Source: Oscillospiraceae bacterium (GTDB taxonomy: Bacteria > Bacillota > Clostridia > Oscillospirales > Oscillospiraceae). From it: a stretch of 64,000 nucleotides of DNA. Of this stretch, positions 31,009-41,386 are shown piece by piece. Position numbers and translations under genes: made by a program. The notes beneath the pieces were generated by a model, which saw nothing but the letters and a program-made list of their open reading frames with translations, had not been told where the DNA came from and did not search any database. The stretch is from positions 1 through 64,000 of the forward strand of contig JAFUNI010000016.1 of the NCBI GenBank assembly GCA_017482385.1. Reading direction: 5' to 3'. Position 1 is the stretch's first letter. The number at the start of each line of letters is the position of its first letter.

Positions 31009-32091
31009 ATGGCGAAAAATGCAATACTTGCCAAGCTGCCGGGGGCACTGCTTCCCTGGTATGATGCCGGCCACCGGGAACTGCCCTGGCGGCGGGACAA
31101 AGACCCTTATCACATTTGGGTGTCTGAGATCATGCTCCAGCAGACCCGGGTAGAGGCAGTGAAGGGCTATTATGCCCGTTTTCTGGAAAAGCTCCCTACA
31201 ATTGCAGATTTAGCAAACTGCGACGATGATGTCCTCCATAAGCTATGGGAGGGCCTGGGATATTACAGCCGTGTACGAAATCTGAAAAAAGCTGCCCGAC
31301 AGATCGCAGAACAATATGATGGCATATTCCCCGACGAATACAGCCAGATCCGTAGCTTGCCCGGCATTGGCGATTATACCGCCGGTGCTGTTAGCTCCAT
31401 TGCCTTTAACCAAAAGACCCCGGCGGTGGACGGCAATGTGCTGAGGGTCTTATCCAGACTTGCAGACGATGATACTCCTATTGATACACCTGCTTTCAAA
31501 AAGTCTGCCCGTGAGGAATTGGAAAAAATCTATCCGGACAGAGCAGGGGATTTCACCCAGGCGTTGATGGAGCTGGGCGCGACCCTTTGCGGACCAAACC
31601 GCCTGCCGGATTGCGAGAATTGCCCCTGCAATCCCTTCTGCTTGGGCTATCGGAGGGGAACTGCGCCAAGTCTTCCGAAAAAATCTCCACCCAAGCAACG
31701 AAAGGCAGAGCAGAAAACAGTACTGATTCTCTGCTGTGACGGTCGCTTTGCTTTGGAAAAACGGCCTAATAAAGGGCTGCTGGCAGGCCTTTGGCAGTTT
31801 CCAAATGTGCCGGGAAAACTGAATATCCGGGAAATACTGGCGGAAGTGGAGAAACTCGGAGTAAAACCGAAAGAAATTCTGGTACAAGTGGAGCGAAAAC
31901 ACGTATTTAACCATATAGAATGGGATATGTGTGGAACTTACGTGGAAACGGCAAACTGCGGAGGCGATTATCTTTGGCTGACAGCCGAGGAGATCAACGC
32001 GCAAATAGCCCTGCCCACTGCATTCCGTCTTTTTTGGGAAAGTGCCGATGGATTGTGCGCAGAGAAGATTTTTCTGAAAAAACCCAAATAA
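31009..32091 (+). CDS. mutY: A/G-specific adenine glycosylase
   Basis: The 360-residue protein is read from ATG 31009, six to seven bases after AAGGAGG; the GTG two codons upstream is too close. It shows MLQQTRVEAVKGYY with the catalytic glutamate context, helix-hairpin-helix LPGIGDYTAGAV, and the catalytic aspartate in AVDGNVLRVLSR. The 4Fe-4S cluster cysteines are C-x7-C-x2-C-x5-C, with one extra residue in the first gap. A C-terminal NUDIX-like domain (230-345) recognises 8-oxoguanine. MutY removes adenine mispaired with 8-oxoG in the GO repair system. Length is normal. Confidence 0.9.
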   Translation: MAKNAILAKLPGALLPWYDAGHRELPWRRDKDPYHIWVSEIMLQQTRVEAVKGYYARFLEKLPTIADLANCDDDVLHKLWEGLGYYSRVRNLKKAARQIAEQYDGIFPDEYSQIRSLPGIGDYTAGAVSSIAFNQKTPAVDGNVLRVLSRLADDDTPIDTPAFKKSAREELEKIYPDRAGDFTQALMELGATLCGPNRLPDCENCPCNPFCLGYRRGTAPSLPKKSPPKQRKAEQKTVLILCCDGRFALEKRPNKGLLAGLWQFPNVPGKLNIREILAEVEKLGVKPKEILVQVERKHVFNHIEWDMCGTYVETANCGGDYLWLTAEEINAQIALPTAFRLFWESADGLCAEKIFLKKPK

Positions 32092-32166
32092 ATGTAAAAA
32101 TAATGTTTGACAAACAGGGAATTTGCCTATATAATAGCTAAGCACGACTGTGAGGAGGGGGATACT

Positions 32167-32667
32167 ATGCGACTGGATCTGTCTTCAATTATAGACCGTC
32201 CCGGTGAAAGCGTAGCCTACTCTGTCAGCGTGGATCTGAGCGATCTTGTGTATGGCAAAAGCAAGCCGGTTAGTGAGCCGGTGCTGGCCAGCGGCACGGT
32301 GCGCAATACCGCCGGTGTTCTTGTGATGAAGGGCTTGATCAAAACCTGTATTCACGGAACCTGCGACCGCTGCGCTTCGGATTTTGACCGGGATGTGGAG
32401 ATCCCCATCGATGCGGTGCTGGTTGCGGAGCTTGCCAACGAAGAGAACGAAGATGAATGGGTTTTCCCCCTGGAGGCAGACACTGCTGATTTGGATGACA
32501 TTGTCCGGACGGTTTTTGTCCTGAATATGGACTCCAAGCTGCTGTGTAAAGAGGACTGTAAAGGCCTTTGCTGCAGATGCGGCAAGAACCTCAACGATGG
32601 TCCCTGCACTTGCCAGAAGGAGCTCGATCCCCGTTTTGCTGCTTTAAGGCAGCTTCTCGATAAGTAG
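32167..32667 (+). CDS. yceD: YceD/DUF177 family protein
   Basis: The 166-residue protein starts at ATG 32167 behind GAGGAGGGG. An N-terminal beta domain (1-110, with GTVRNTAGVLVMKG and the CDRCASDF pair) is followed by a C-terminal cysteine cluster: CKEDCKGLCCRCGKNLNDG, then CTC, able to bind zinc. The family lies next to rpmF in most bacteria and is linked to 23S rRNA or L32 accumulation. That pairing is kept here, 48 bases apart, and supports the call strongly. Confidence 0.85.
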   Translation: MRLDLSSIIDRPGESVAYSVSVDLSDLVYGKSKPVSEPVLASGTVRNTAGVLVMKGLIKTCIHGTCDRCASDFDRDVEIPIDAVLVAELANEENEDEWVFPLEADTADLDDIVRTVFVLNMDSKLLCKEDCKGLCCRCGKNLNDGPCTCQKELDPRFAALRQLLDK

Positions 32668-32715
32668 TAAACAAAGAATGCTGTAAAAAGCAGTTTGACC
32701 AAGGAGGTGTCTCAA

Positions 32716-32901
32716 ATGGCTGTCCCTAAGTGTAAAGTGTCCAGCGCCCGCCGTGACAAGCGCCGCGGTTCCAACTGGAAGCTGTCCGCCCCCAGTGTGG
32801 CTGTTTGCCCCAAGTGCGGTGAGCCCGTTATGCCTCATAGAGCTTGCAAGGCTTGCGGTACCTACAATGGCCGCCAGGTCCTGGAAGCTAAGGCTGAGTA
32901 A
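32716..32901 (+). CDS. rpmF: 50S ribosomal protein L32
   Basis: A 61-residue protein from ATG 32716 with AAGGAGGTG upstream: MAVPKCKVSSARRDKRRG, then the zinc-binding CPKCG ... CKACG pairs. This is the cysteine-containing (C+) form of L32. Co-transcribed with yceD; a terminator follows. Confidence 0.95.
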   Translation: MAVPKCKVSSARRDKRRGSNWKLSAPSVAVCPKCGEPVMPHRACKACGTYNGRQVLEAKAE

Positions 32902-32925
32902 GGCTGGAAAAAAGCGTAAGCTGAG

Positions 32926-32953
32926 AGGAAGGCGTGCTGCCTTCCTCTTTTTC
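32926..32953 (+). terminator. rpmF terminator
   Basis: AGAGGAAGGC/GCCTTCCTCT stem with a five-base loop and T-run. Confidence 0.85.
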
Positions 32954-33053
32954 CATTTATAACCAAATTGTAAAACTTATGTGAATCGACAGGATTTGCG
33001 TTGATTTGTTCATAGTTTCGTGCGATAATTATTTGAGAGAGGAGTGATTTCCT

Positions 33054-34385
33054 ATGGCGAAACCTCTGGTTGCGATCGTAGGTCGTCCCAACGTGGGTAA
33101 GTCCATGCTGTTTAATAAGCTCACCGGTCGCAGGACCTCTATTGTGGAGGATACTCCCGGTGTCACCCGTGACCGTATTTACGGAGATTGCGAGTGGTGC
33201 GGCAGAAACTTTTCTCTGGTGGATACCGGCGGTATCGAGCCGGGTACCGAGAATGATATGCTGAAATTTATGCGCCGCCAGGCAGAGATCGGTATTGAAT
33301 TGGCCGATTGTATCGTGATGGTGGTGGATGTGCAGACCGGTGTGACCGCTGCCGACCAGGATGTAGCTACGATGCTCCGCAAGTCCGGCAAGCCTGTGGC
33401 TTTGGCTGTGAATAAGTGTGATGCCATTGGCCCTGTGAATCCGGATGTGTACGAGTTCTATGCCCTGGGCATCGGCGACCTGTTTGAAGTGTCTGCTATC
33501 CACGGTCACGGTACCGGTGATCTGTTGGATTGGTGTTTGGAGCAGTTCCCGGAAGCAGAAGAAGAGGAAGAAGAAAGCGATGTCATCAAGGTAGCCATCG
33601 TTGGTAAGCCCAATGTGGGAAAGAGCAGCCTCTTAAACCGGATTTTGGGCGAGGAGCGGGTGATCGTGTCCAATATTGCCGGCACGACCCGGGATGCCAT
33701 CGACTCCGAGTTTGAAAACGAAACAGGTAAATATTGCTTTATTGATACCGCCGGTATGCGCCGCAAGAGCAAGGTGGACGATATCATTGAGAAATTCTCC
33801 AATATGCGTACCGTTGCGGCTATTGAGCGGGCAGATGTGTGTTTGATCCTCATTGATGCCAACGACGGCGTTACCGAGCAGGATACCAAGATCGCAGGCC
33901 TTGTTCATGAGGCAGGTAAAGCAGCCATCATTGTTGTGAACAAGTGGGATGCTGTTGCCGATAAGGAAACCAATACCATGCGAGATAAGGAGCTGGCTGT
34001 CCGTGACGGCCTAAGCTATATGACCTATGCCCCGGTGGTGTTCCTGTCCGCCCTCACCGGTTCCCGCGTGGACAAGCTGTTCCAGGTGATCCAGGATGTG
34101 CACAAGCAGAACACCAGCCGTATTACTACCGGCGCGCTGAACTCCATTTTGGCAGAAGCCACCGCCCGGGTGCAGCCTCCCTCCGATAAGGGTCGCCGGC
34201 TGAAGATCTACTATATGACCCAGGCAGGTACAAAGCCCCCCCATTTTGTGATTTTCTGCAACGATGCAAGACTCTTCCACTTCTCTTATCAAAGATATTT
34301 GGAAAATCAGATCCGTGAGGTATTCGGTCTGCAGGGAACTCCTGTGCGCATTACCATTCGCCAAAAGGGCGACAAGGAGGAGTAA
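33054..34385 (+). CDS. der: Ribosome biogenesis GTPase Der (EngA)
   Basis: The 443-residue protein has two tandem GTPase domains: GRPNVGKS near 10 with DTGG and NKCD, and GKPNVGKS near 184 with DTAGMRRKSK and NKWD. A KH-like C-terminal domain follows (355-443). An acidic linker EEEEEESD joins the G domains. Der assists late 50S assembly. It starts behind GAGGAGTGATTTCCT and is two bases from plsY downstream, so the two form an operon. Length is normal for the family. Confidence 0.95.
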   Translation: MAKPLVAIVGRPNVGKSMLFNKLTGRRTSIVEDTPGVTRDRIYGDCEWCGRNFSLVDTGGIEPGTENDMLKFMRRQAEIGIELADCIVMVVDVQTGVTAADQDVATMLRKSGKPVALAVNKCDAIGPVNPDVYEFYALGIGDLFEVSAIHGHGTGDLLDWCLEQFPEAEEEEEESDVIKVAIVGKPNVGKSSLLNRILGEERVIVSNIAGTTRDAIDSEFENETGKYCFIDTAGMRRKSKVDDIIEKFSNMRTVAAIERADVCLILIDANDGVTEQDTKIAGLVHEAGKAAIIVVNKWDAVADKETNTMRDKELAVRDGLSYMTYAPVVFLSALTGSRVDKLFQVIQDVHKQNTSRITTGALNSILAEATARVQPPSDKGRRLKIYYMTQAGTKPPHFVIFCNDARLFHFSYQRYLENQIREVFGLQGTPVRITIRQKGDKEE

Positions 34386-34387
34386 TT

Positions 34388-35017
34388 ATGTGGTTTCCTA
34401 TCGTTTTGACGATCTTGGCTGGCTATATGCTGGGTAATCTCAATGGCGCTGTGAGCATTTCCAACCTTTTGGCAAAAAAGGATGTCCGTGACCAAGGCAG
34501 CGGCAATGCGGGCCTTACCAATTTCCTGCGGATGTTCGGTCCCGGCAGCGCATTGCTGGTAGTTTGCGTGGATATGCTGAAAGCGGTACTGGCGTGCCAG
34601 GTGGGAAGGCTTCTGCTGACCCCCTATGGCTGCCCGCTGGACGGTGTGCTGATCGGCGGAATAGCTGTATGTGTTGGCCATGTTTTCCCGGCTCTGTTGG
34701 GTTTCCACGGCGGCAAGGGTGTGCTGAGCGGCGTGACCGTTGCACTGATGGCTGATTGGCGCCTGGGCTTGTTGGCTTTGGGCATTTTTGCAGTCTGCCT
34801 GTTTGTGACCAGATATGTGTCTTTGAGCTCTATCCTGGGTACATTGTCCTTTGTGATTGCGTTTCCTGTGATATATGGCACGCAAAGTCCTTTGGCGTCG
34901 GCGTTGGGTGCGGCCTTGGGTCTGCTGATCGTGTTTATGCACAGGAGCAATGTTGGCCGCTTGCTGAAGGGCAATGAGAGAAAGGCCACCTTCAGCAAAT
35001 TCAAAAAGAAGAAATAA
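34388..35017 (+). CDS. plsY: Glycerol-3-phosphate acyltransferase PlsY
   Basis: A 209-residue membrane protein with the PlsY motifs: motif 1 DVRDQGSGNAGLTNFLR, motif 2 VGHVFPALLGFHGGKGV and a C-terminal HRSNVGRLLKGNE. PlsY transfers an acyl group from acyl phosphate to glycerol-3-phosphate, the first step of phospholipid synthesis in Gram-positive bacteria. Five hydrophobic segments fit the known topology. The tail is basic. It follows der by two bases and shares its transcript. Confidence 0.95.
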   Translation: MWFPIVLTILAGYMLGNLNGAVSISNLLAKKDVRDQGSGNAGLTNFLRMFGPGSALLVVCVDMLKAVLACQVGRLLLTPYGCPLDGVLIGGIAVCVGHVFPALLGFHGGKGVLSGVTVALMADWRLGLLALGIFAVCLFVTRYVSLSSILGTLSFVIAFPVIYGTQSPLASALGAALGLLIVFMHRSNVGRLLKGNERKATFSKFKKKK

Positions 35018-35044
35018 CCCTTATATAGGAAAGGATGCACCTAT

Positions 35045-38000
35045 ATGCTGCAACTGAAAAACATTGTAAAAAACTATGCCGCCGGCGAGAATACCGTTCG
35101 GGCTCTGCGGGGTATCTCTCTGCAGTTCCGCCCCCACGAGTTTGTGTCCATTTTGGGCCCCTCCGGCTGCGGTAAGACCACTATGCTGAACATCATCGGC
35201 GGCCTGGATAAGTATACCAGCGGCGATTTGGTGATCGACGGCCGGTCCACCAAGAAGTATAAGGACCGGGACTGGGATACTTACCGCAACCACTCCATCG
35301 GCTTTGTGTTCCAAAGCTACAATCTGATTCCCCATCAGAGCGTTTTGCAGAATGTGGAGCTGGCGCTGACCCTGTCCGGTGTATCCAAGCGGGAGCGCCG
35401 CCAGCGAGCAAAAGCTGTGCTGGAGCAGGTGGGCCTGGGCGATCAGCTGAAGAAAAAGCCCAGCCAAATGTCCGGCGGACAGATGCAGCGTGTGGCAATT
35501 GCCCGTGCGCTGGTCAATAACCCGGACATCATTTTGGCTGACGAGCCCACCGGCGCATTGGATACAGAAACCAGTGTGCAGGTTATGGAGATTTTGAAGG
35601 AAGTTGCCAAGGACCGGTTGGTAATCATGGTCACCCATAACCCGGACCTGGCCAATACATACTCCACCCGTATCATTCGGATGCTGGACGGCGAGATCAC
35701 CAGTGATTCTGCGCCCTTGACAGAAGAGGAGCAGGCAGCTTGCGCAGAAGAGGAGACCCAGGCAGCATCCGTCAAGAAGAAGGCTGTGCGGAAACCCTCC
35801 ATGTCCTGGAGTACTTCCTTTGGCCTTTCCTTAAAGAACCTGTTTACCAAGAAGGGTCGTACCGCGCTGACCTCCTTTGCTGGTTCTATCGGCATCATCG
35901 GCATTGCACTGATCTATGCGGTGTCCAACGGTATGACCACCTACATCAATGCTGTCCAGGAAGACACCCTGTCTTCTTATCCGCTGACCCTGGAAGCGAC
36001 TACTGTGGACATCGGCACCTTGATGGAAACCTTTATGGGCAAGGAAAGCGATGGGGAATCTGCTCACGATAAGGATGCGGTCTATTCTGTTTCCGTAATG
36101 GCGGATATGATCAATGCCCTGAACAATATGGAATCCACGGAAAACGACCTGAAGGCTTTTAAGACCTATTTGGAGCAGGAAATGCAGAAGCCGGAAGAGG
36201 AGAATAAACTTTCTGAGGCATTGACCGGCATCCAGTATACCTACGATATGGATTTGCTGGTGTATACCCAGGACCCTGTAGGTAACATCGTCTATTCTGA
36301 TACCCAGCAGCTGCTTGCTGAGGCGCTTAAGGATTTTATGGGAATGGATATGTCCTCTATGATGTCCATGGGCGAAAATATGGGCGGCGGTATGGGTATG
36401 CAAATGCCGGGTATGGAAATGAAGCTGTGGAATGAACTTCTTTCCGGCAAGGATGGCAGCCCCGTTAACCCTGTGCTGGAAGATCAGTATGATGTGATCT
36501 ACGGCAGCTGGCCCAATAGCTATAATGAGATCGTGCTGGTGGTCAATGAGAATAACGAACTTGACGATCTGACTATGTATGCCCTGGGCCTGGAATCCCA
36601 CGATAAGATCGAGGACAGCTTCAATGCCATTATGAAGGGTGAAGAGGTTGATGCCGATCAGAAGAAATGGTCCTACGAGGAAATTTGTGCCAAGGAATTC
36701 CGTGTGATCCTCAATGCCGATTGCTATGAGAAGGATGCAGCTACCGGTCTGTATGTGGATAAGCGGGCGGATTCCGTTAAATTAAGGCAGCTTTATGATA
36801 ATGCGCTGAAGCTGAAAGTCACCGGTATTATTCGCCCCAGTGAGAAGGCCAGCTCCACTATGCTTACCGGCTCTATTGGCTACACCAAGATGCTCACGGA
36901 GTTTGTTGCCCAAAAGAATCTGGAATCTGTTGCGCTGAAGGCGCAACAGCAGGATCCTGCAATGGATATTTTCACCGGTCTGCCTTTCCCCAACAGCGAT
37001 GCGATCACCCATGAGGAAATGCGAGATCTCCTGGTGAAACATATCGACGGCTTAACGCCCGAGGAGCAGGCTGAAGTGTATATGGATATGCAGGTGGCCC
37101 TTGCCGTGGATGGGATGCTTGCTTCTATGACCCGGGAGACCATGGAGCAGCAAGTGCTTGACGCACTGGGTCAGCAAGAGGGCATCGACATCCAGGCAGC
37201 GACCAGCTACATCAAGAACATGAAGGATGCGGAGTTGCGCAAGCTTCTGCAGGATAATCTTGTGAAGATGGTGGATCCCAGATTGGTCCAGGAATCTGCT
37301 GATGTAGCGCCCCAGGCTGGTGCAACCGCTCCCCAGATTGGCGCAACCACTCCCCAGGTGGGTGCAACCATTCCCCAGGGAGATGCGACCATGCCTCCGG
37401 AAGGCGAAACCAATCCCCAGGCAGAGTTGGTCACTGTGATGATGAGCCTGCAGCAATGCTACAAGATGCCTATGGAGAATAAGCTGATGCTGCTGCAAAC
37501 AGACTTGATGAAGTATACTCCGGAGCAGTATACGGTTTGCTATAACAGCGTGATGGAGTTCTCTGACTCCACCTATGAGCAGAACCTGCGTAAGCTCAGC
37601 GATGTGGATCTGGATGACCCGGCAACTATCAATCTGTATGCCTCCAGCTTTGAGAATAAGGATGTGGTGGAAGAGGTTATTGCCACTTACAACGATTCGG
37701 TGGAGGAGCTGCAGCAGATCCATTATACCGACTATGTGGGTATTATGATGTCTTCCATTACCACCATCATCAATGCCATCACCTATGTTTTGATTGCCTT
37801 TGTGGCAATCTCTTTGGTGGTGTCCTCCATTATGATCGGTGTGATCACCCTGATCTCCGTCCAGGAGCGGACAAAGGAGATCGGAATCTTGCGGGCTATC
37901 GGCGCGTCCAAGCGGAATGTGTCCGGTATGTTTAACGCAGAAACGATGATCATAGGCTTCACATCCGGTTTGCTGGGTGTGATCGTGACCTACGGCCTGT

Positions 38001-38182
38001 GCGCTGTGGTAAATGTGATCCTCTTTGCTCTTACCGATATTGCCAATCTGCGGGCAGTGCTGCCCTGGAATGTGGCGATCGTGCTGGTGCTGATCAGTGT
38101 TTTGCTGACTTTGTTCTCCGGTATTATCCCCTCCAGAAGCGCAGCTAAGAAAGACCCCGTTGTGGCTCTGCGAACTGAATAA
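35045..38182 (+). CDS. MacB/FtsX-type ABC transporter, fused ATPase and permease
   Basis: The 1045-residue protein starts with an ABC ATPase (1-230): Walker [12 protein letters not shown] near 38, signature [15 protein letters not shown] near 141, Walker [13 protein letters not shown] near 162. Membrane helix 1 lies near 280; then comes an extracellular domain of about 600 residues; three more helices of FtsX type close the protein (899-1030, with [17 protein letters not shown]). This topology is that of mechanotransmission transporters of the MacB group, which use ATP to move lipids, peptides or lipoproteins or to activate hydrolases outside the membrane. The outer domain is far larger than usual and holds a short tandem repeat (755-792). 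The substrate is unknown. Confidence 0.85.
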   Translation: MLQLKNIVKNYAAGENTVRALRGISLQFRPHEFVSILGPSGCGKTTMLNIIGGLDKYTSGDLVIDGRSTKKYKDRDWDTYRNHSIGFVFQSYNLIPHQSVLQNVELALTLSGVSKRERRQRAKAVLEQVGLGDQLKKKPSQMSGGQMQRVAIARALVNNPDIILADEPTGALDTETSVQVMEILKEVAKDRLVIMVTHNPDLANTYSTRIIRMLDGEITSDSAPLTEEEQAACAEEETQAASVKKKAVRKPSMSWSTSFGLSLKNLFTKKGRTALTSFAGSIGIIGIALIYAVSNGMTTYINAVQEDTLSSYPLTLEATTVDIGTLMETFMGKESDGESAHDKDAVYSVSVMADMINALNNMESTENDLKAFKTYLEQEMQKPEEENKLSEALTGIQYTYDMDLLVYTQDPVGNIVYSDTQQLLAEALKDFMGMDMSSMMSMGENMGGGMGMQMPGMEMKLWNELLSGKDGSPVNPVLEDQYDVIYGSWPNSYNEIVLVVNENNELDDLTMYALGLESHDKIEDSFNAIMKGEEVDADQKKWSYEEICAKEFRVILNADCYEKDAATGLYVDKRADSVKLRQLYDNALKLKVTGIIRPSEKASSTMLTGSIGYTKMLTEFVAQKNLESVALKAQQQDPAMDIFTGLPFPNSDAITHEEMRDLLVKHIDGLTPEEQAEVYMDMQVALAVDGMLASMTRETMEQQVLDALGQQEGIDIQAATSYIKNMKDAELRKLLQDNLVKMVDPRLVQESADVAPQAGATAPQIGATTPQVGATIPQGDATMPPEGETNPQAELVTVMMSLQQCYKMPMENKLMLLQTDLMKYTPEQYTVCYNSVMEFSDSTYEQNLRKLSDVDLDDPATINLYASSFENKDVVEEVIATYNDSVEELQQIHYTDYVGIMMSSITTIINAITYVLIAFVAISLVVSSIMIGVITLISVQERTKEIGILRAIGASKRNVSGMFNAETMIIGFTSGLLGVIVTYGLCAVVNVILFALTDIANLRAVLPWNVAIVLVLISVLLTLFSGIIPSRSAAKKDPVVALRTE
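37300..37425 (+). repeat. In-frame degenerate 24-base repeats in the ABC transporter gene
   Basis: Four to five units of an eight-residue pattern ([29 protein letters not shown] and so on) encode a Pro/Gln/Gly/Thr linker in the extracellular domain. The units share CCCCAG-N-TTGGTGCAACC-like bases. Confidence 0.7.
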
Positions 38183-38186
38183 GCAT

Positions 38187-38220
38187 AAAAAACACATCCA
38201 CATTTGTGGATGTGTTTTTT
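38187..38220. terminator. Bidirectional terminator
   Basis: AAAAAACACATCCAC/GTGGATGTGTTTTTT stem between the convergent ABC transporter and mtlD-like genes. Confidence 0.9.
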
Positions 38221-38230
38221 GTTTTGAAGT

Positions 38231-39442
38231 TTAAATTACATTATGCCTGTGAGTGGCTTTTTCTTCTTGTCCGAAATGCCGCAGCTGTGCCAGGGTCTCA
38301 CCGGAAAGGATCTTTTTGTATATCTCTAAGACCAGTGCTGTAAGACGGTCATTTTCTGCCAAACCGGAGGTTTGCAGCAATGTGGCCTTGGCATTTTCAA
38401 GAGTTTGTTCCAACCCGCTTTCCGCCACCAACCGGTGTAGACCGGCGGCGCAGCCGATAGCGATATAAACCGGGGTTTCTCCGGTTTGCATTACAAGGGA
38501 TGATGCGCCAATGAGCCGGTCCTGGGCGGACAGCTTTCGGGCAGGATCGCCGCCTACGCGTCCGCAGGTGTCCTGCAAAGCCTTGTTGGTGAATCGATAC
38601 AGCAGATCTTCTGCATGGCAAAGCAGTTCTTCCAGGGGGACACAATAGGTCTTGGAAAGGGCAATGGCGCTTTCCAGCATTGCGTTTTGTACAATGATCT
38701 TGATTTCCGGCACATCAATAGCCTGGTAAATGTACTCCAACCCCAATAAATCGCCTAAATACGCGCAGATCGCGTGGCCCATATTGTGCAGGTATAGCTT
38801 GCGCTTGATGTAGAAATCAAAGGGTTCAAAGGGCACCATATTTTTGATGTTGGGGATGCTGCCAAGGAAAGCAGCCTTGTCCACAGGTAAGAAGCCGTAG
38901 CTTTCCACGCAGACGCGCATAGGTTCTCCGTCTTTCATTTCCTCTGTTTGGATGGGCACCATTCGACCGATGGATGCTTCGACCAAACCGACGGTTTCGT
39001 CGAAAAGACTCTGTTCTTCGACCGTGAGCTGTTCTTTCAGCATTTGCTCAAGAACCTTGTTGGCATCCATCAGATTTTCACAAATGATAATATTCAATGG
39101 CGGTTTGTTTTCTGCCCAGCGCTTGCGCAAGCCTGCAATAATATTGGGAACAATGAATTTCAAAATTCTGGCACCCACAGCAGTTGCCATAATATCTGCA
39201 TTTGCAATGGCATCGGCGACCGCTTCGGTATTATTGCCGTGGACAGCGCGGACATTGGCGACTTCAATATCTCTGTGACCTTCATTGGAAAGGATTCGGA
39301 CGGGATATTTGTGTTCGCTGTTTAAGGAATCAACCACAGCATCGGCTACATCAATAAAGGTGACTTCATAACCGGATTGGCTTAGCAGTTGTCCGATAAA
39401 GCCACGGCCTATGTTGCCGCCGCCGTACATAACTGCCTTCAT
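38231..39442 (-). CDS. Mannitol-1-phosphate 5-dehydrogenase family enzyme
   Basis: The 403-residue polyol-phosphate dehydrogenase starts [20 protein letters not shown], the NAD-binding loop typical of MtlD, and keeps the conserved CENLMDANKVLEQ, EASIGRMVPI and the catalytic K/N/H region KLYLHNMGHAICAYLG. MtlD interconverts mannitol-1-phosphate and fructose-6-phosphate. It is the last gene of a four-gene leftward operon that contains no mannitol PTS, so the physiological direction or substrate may differ. It overlaps the kinase stop by four bases. Confidence 0.8.
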   Translation of the reverse strand: MKAVMYGGGNIGRGFIGQLLSQSGYEVTFIDVADAVVDSLNSEHKYPVRILSNEGHRDIEVANVRAVHGNNTEAVADAIANADIMATAVGARILKFIVPNIIAGLRKRWAENKPPLNIIICENLMDANKVLEQMLKEQLTVEEQSLFDETVGLVEASIGRMVPIQTEEMKDGEPMRVCVESYGFLPVDKAAFLGSIPNIKNMVPFEPFDFYIKRKLYLHNMGHAICAYLGDLLGLEYIYQAIDVPEIKIIVQNAMLESAIALSKTYCVPLEELLCHAEDLLYRFTNKALQDTCGRVGGDPARKLSAQDRLIGASSLVMQTGETPVYIAIGCAAGLHRLVAESGLEQTLENAKATLLQTSGLAENDRLTALVLEIYKKILSGETLAQLRHFGQEEKATHRHNVI

Positions 39443-40431
39443 TGTCCTGCCTCCCGTCTTGTAAATTGCTTACAGTAGTCTTTGATTTCTGTTTCTGTTT
39501 TCATGCCGCCGGTAGCATCCGGGCAGCTTAGCGCCATAACGGCACAGCTTGATGCAAATTCCATAATCGCCATATCGTTCCAACCGTTGTAAATGCCAAT
39601 CAACGCACCGGCGCAGAAAGCATCACCGGCACCGGTGGTGCCTTGGATATAACCATCGGGAAGGATGTAAGAGCCAAGAACGCTATAGCCTTCCTTACTC
39701 AAGCATACAGATCGCTCCGGCATATGGATGATGACCTTCTTTTGTACACCCAATTCCATTAACCGTCGCGCAATTCTCTCCCAATTTTCAGCGATAGGCT
39801 CTATGCCAGCCAGTCTGCCGGCCTCTAACTCGTTTACAATGAGATAGTCAGTGCAGGGAAGACAGGGCAGAACCAGACTGTAGCGATCGGAGTTCTCACT
39901 GACCAGATCAATGGAGGTCTCTATGCCTCGTTTCTTTGCTTCCTGAAGAATCAGCAAGCCGTCACCATCATCTACTTTTTGCAGCAGCAAAAAATAGCCA
40001 AGATGCAGAATTTTTCCATCGATTGCCTCAAAATTCATATCGGCAATACCAAAATTTGCGCTGGCACCGGGATAGACAAAGAAAGTCCGTTGTCCGCCGG
40101 GGATACTCATAACCTCGGTGAAACTGGTTTTCTCGCCGGCCAGAACCGTAAGCCCCTGGGTGGCAACACTATTGGAAAGCAAAAGACTTGTAACAAACTT
40201 GCCCTCAGCGTCATCGCCGATTTTGCCAACGGCGCATACCGGGAGACTTGGGGCGATTTTCTTTAAGTCTATGGCTACATTGGGAACACATCCGCCGGCG
40301 GCATATTGAATGCTGCGAATTTGGGTCAGCTCACCTGCGTTGGGATAAGCGCTGATCTCGTTGATCTTGTCCACCAAGATGCTGCCTGCGACGGCAATAC
40401 CTTTTCTCTCTGAAGTTTTCATCAGTTGCAC
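39439..40431 (-). CDS. PfkB-family carbohydrate kinase
   Basis: A 330-residue ribokinase-fold kinase. The C-terminal anion hole and base motif [20 protein letters not shown], with the catalytic aspartate, is intact. The N-terminal sugar site has [14 protein letters not shown] and [14 protein letters not shown]. Substrates in the family include fructose, fructose-6-phosphate, tagatose-6-phosphate, ribose and nucleosides. Position between NagB-like and MtlD-like genes suggests a keto- or amino-hexose. It overlaps the NagB-like gene by ten bases. Confidence 0.8.
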   Translation of the reverse strand: MQLMKTSERKGIAVAGSILVDKINEISAYPNAGELTQIRSIQYAAGGCVPNVAIDLKKIAPSLPVCAVGKIGDDAEGKFVTSLLLSNSVATQGLTVLAGEKTSFTEVMSIPGGQRTFFVYPGASANFGIADMNFEAIDGKILHLGYFLLLQKVDDGDGLLILQEAKKRGIETSIDLVSENSDRYSLVLPCLPCTDYLIVNELEAGRLAGIEPIAENWERIARRLMELGVQKKVIIHMPERSVCLSKEGYSVLGSYILPDGYIQGTTGAGDAFCAGALIGIYNGWNDMAIMEFASSCAVMALSCPDATGGMKTETEIKDYCKQFTRREAGQ

Positions 40432-41369
40432 TCAGCTTCCAGGGGGCCGGCCAGTTCCTTGAGGAAGAACAATCTGCCTGCCAGAGTGGGGATGTAAGAA
40501 GAAGTGATCCAGGGATCCACACCGTGGCGCAGAGTCATCCACAGAGACAGACCCTGCCACTGCATGCCGCGGCCCAATACGCCGTCAGCACCGCCAATGG
40601 CATAATCCGCCTGCAGGAACAGGCCGGGGCCGATGGTGTTGGCCCGGCAGGGGACCAAAGTGGTGCGGGACTTGAAGCTGGTCAGTGCGTTCTGCTCCAC
40701 AGTCAGAGGGTGGATCTTGGCAGCGATGCGGTAGGGTGCTTTCTCCCATTCTGCTGCGGTTGCATAATCAGCGGCAAAGGTGGGCTCCCAGAAAGCAATG
40801 TGGCACATTCTGCCGATGCCGTAAACCAGCACCAGCTTAGCGCCCTCTGCCTTCAGCTTAGCGATCTTTTCGGGATAGGTGGGCAGATTCTCCTTGGTGG
40901 CGAAGTTCCGCTGCTCAGCGGGAACGGTCAGCTCGCCCAGGGGATTGAACAGCGCCTGCTCCATAGCATACTGGAATGCGCCGGGGTTGTCGGAGGGCAG
41001 GGTATTGCCGTCGGCATCTGCCCACTCGTCCATATTAAAGGTGTATACATGCTTACAGGATACTTTCCACTCTTTCAGGAAGTAAACCACCCATTTGTAC
41101 ATACCCATAGGACCAACGGGTAGAATGAAAGCAATCTTTTCACCCTTGTCAGCGGCGTTCTTGATCTGAATAGCGATCTCATGACCCATATATGTCTCAA
41201 ACTCGCCTAGGCTCTCGCACTGTACAGGGTTAAAAGCGGGATTCCAAAAAGACTGACGGTCGCAAATGGTTTCCGGTGCGCCTACGCAGGCGTCGATCTT
41301 GGCAAAATCCCATCCTGCGGGATAGAAGCCCTCAAGGGCAGAACCTTTAACAGTAGAATTAAAATCCAT
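40422..41369 (-). CDS. Glucosamine-6-phosphate deaminase-like protein (NagB fold)
   Basis: This 315-residue protein is longer than NagB (about 265) but aligns in its key blocks: [10 protein letters not shown] for the FNMDEY loop, and [14 protein letters not shown] for the family's GIGPDGHIAFNEP. The replacement of PDG by RMC and N by W changes the active site, so it may act on a different sugar or be an isomerase. The extra sequence is at the C-terminus ([20 protein letters not shown]). Preceded by AGGAGGATATAAT. It lies 18 bases after the PIG-L gene. Confidence 0.7.
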   Translation of the reverse strand: MDFNSTVKGSALEGFYPAGWDFAKIDACVGAPETICDRQSFWNPAFNPVQCESLGEFETYMGHEIAIQIKNAADKGEKIAFILPVGPMGMYKWVVYFLKEWKVSCKHVYTFNMDEWADADGNTLPSDNPGAFQYAMEQALFNPLGELTVPAEQRNFATKENLPTYPEKIAKLKAEGAKLVLVYGIGRMCHIAFWEPTFAADYATAAEWEKAPYRIAAKIHPLTVEQNALTSFKSRTTLVPCRANTIGPGLFLQADYAIGGADGVLGRGMQWQGLSLWMTLRHGVDPWITSSYIPTLAGRLFFLKELAGPLEAECN

Positions 41370-41386
41370 TATTATATCCTCCTAAA

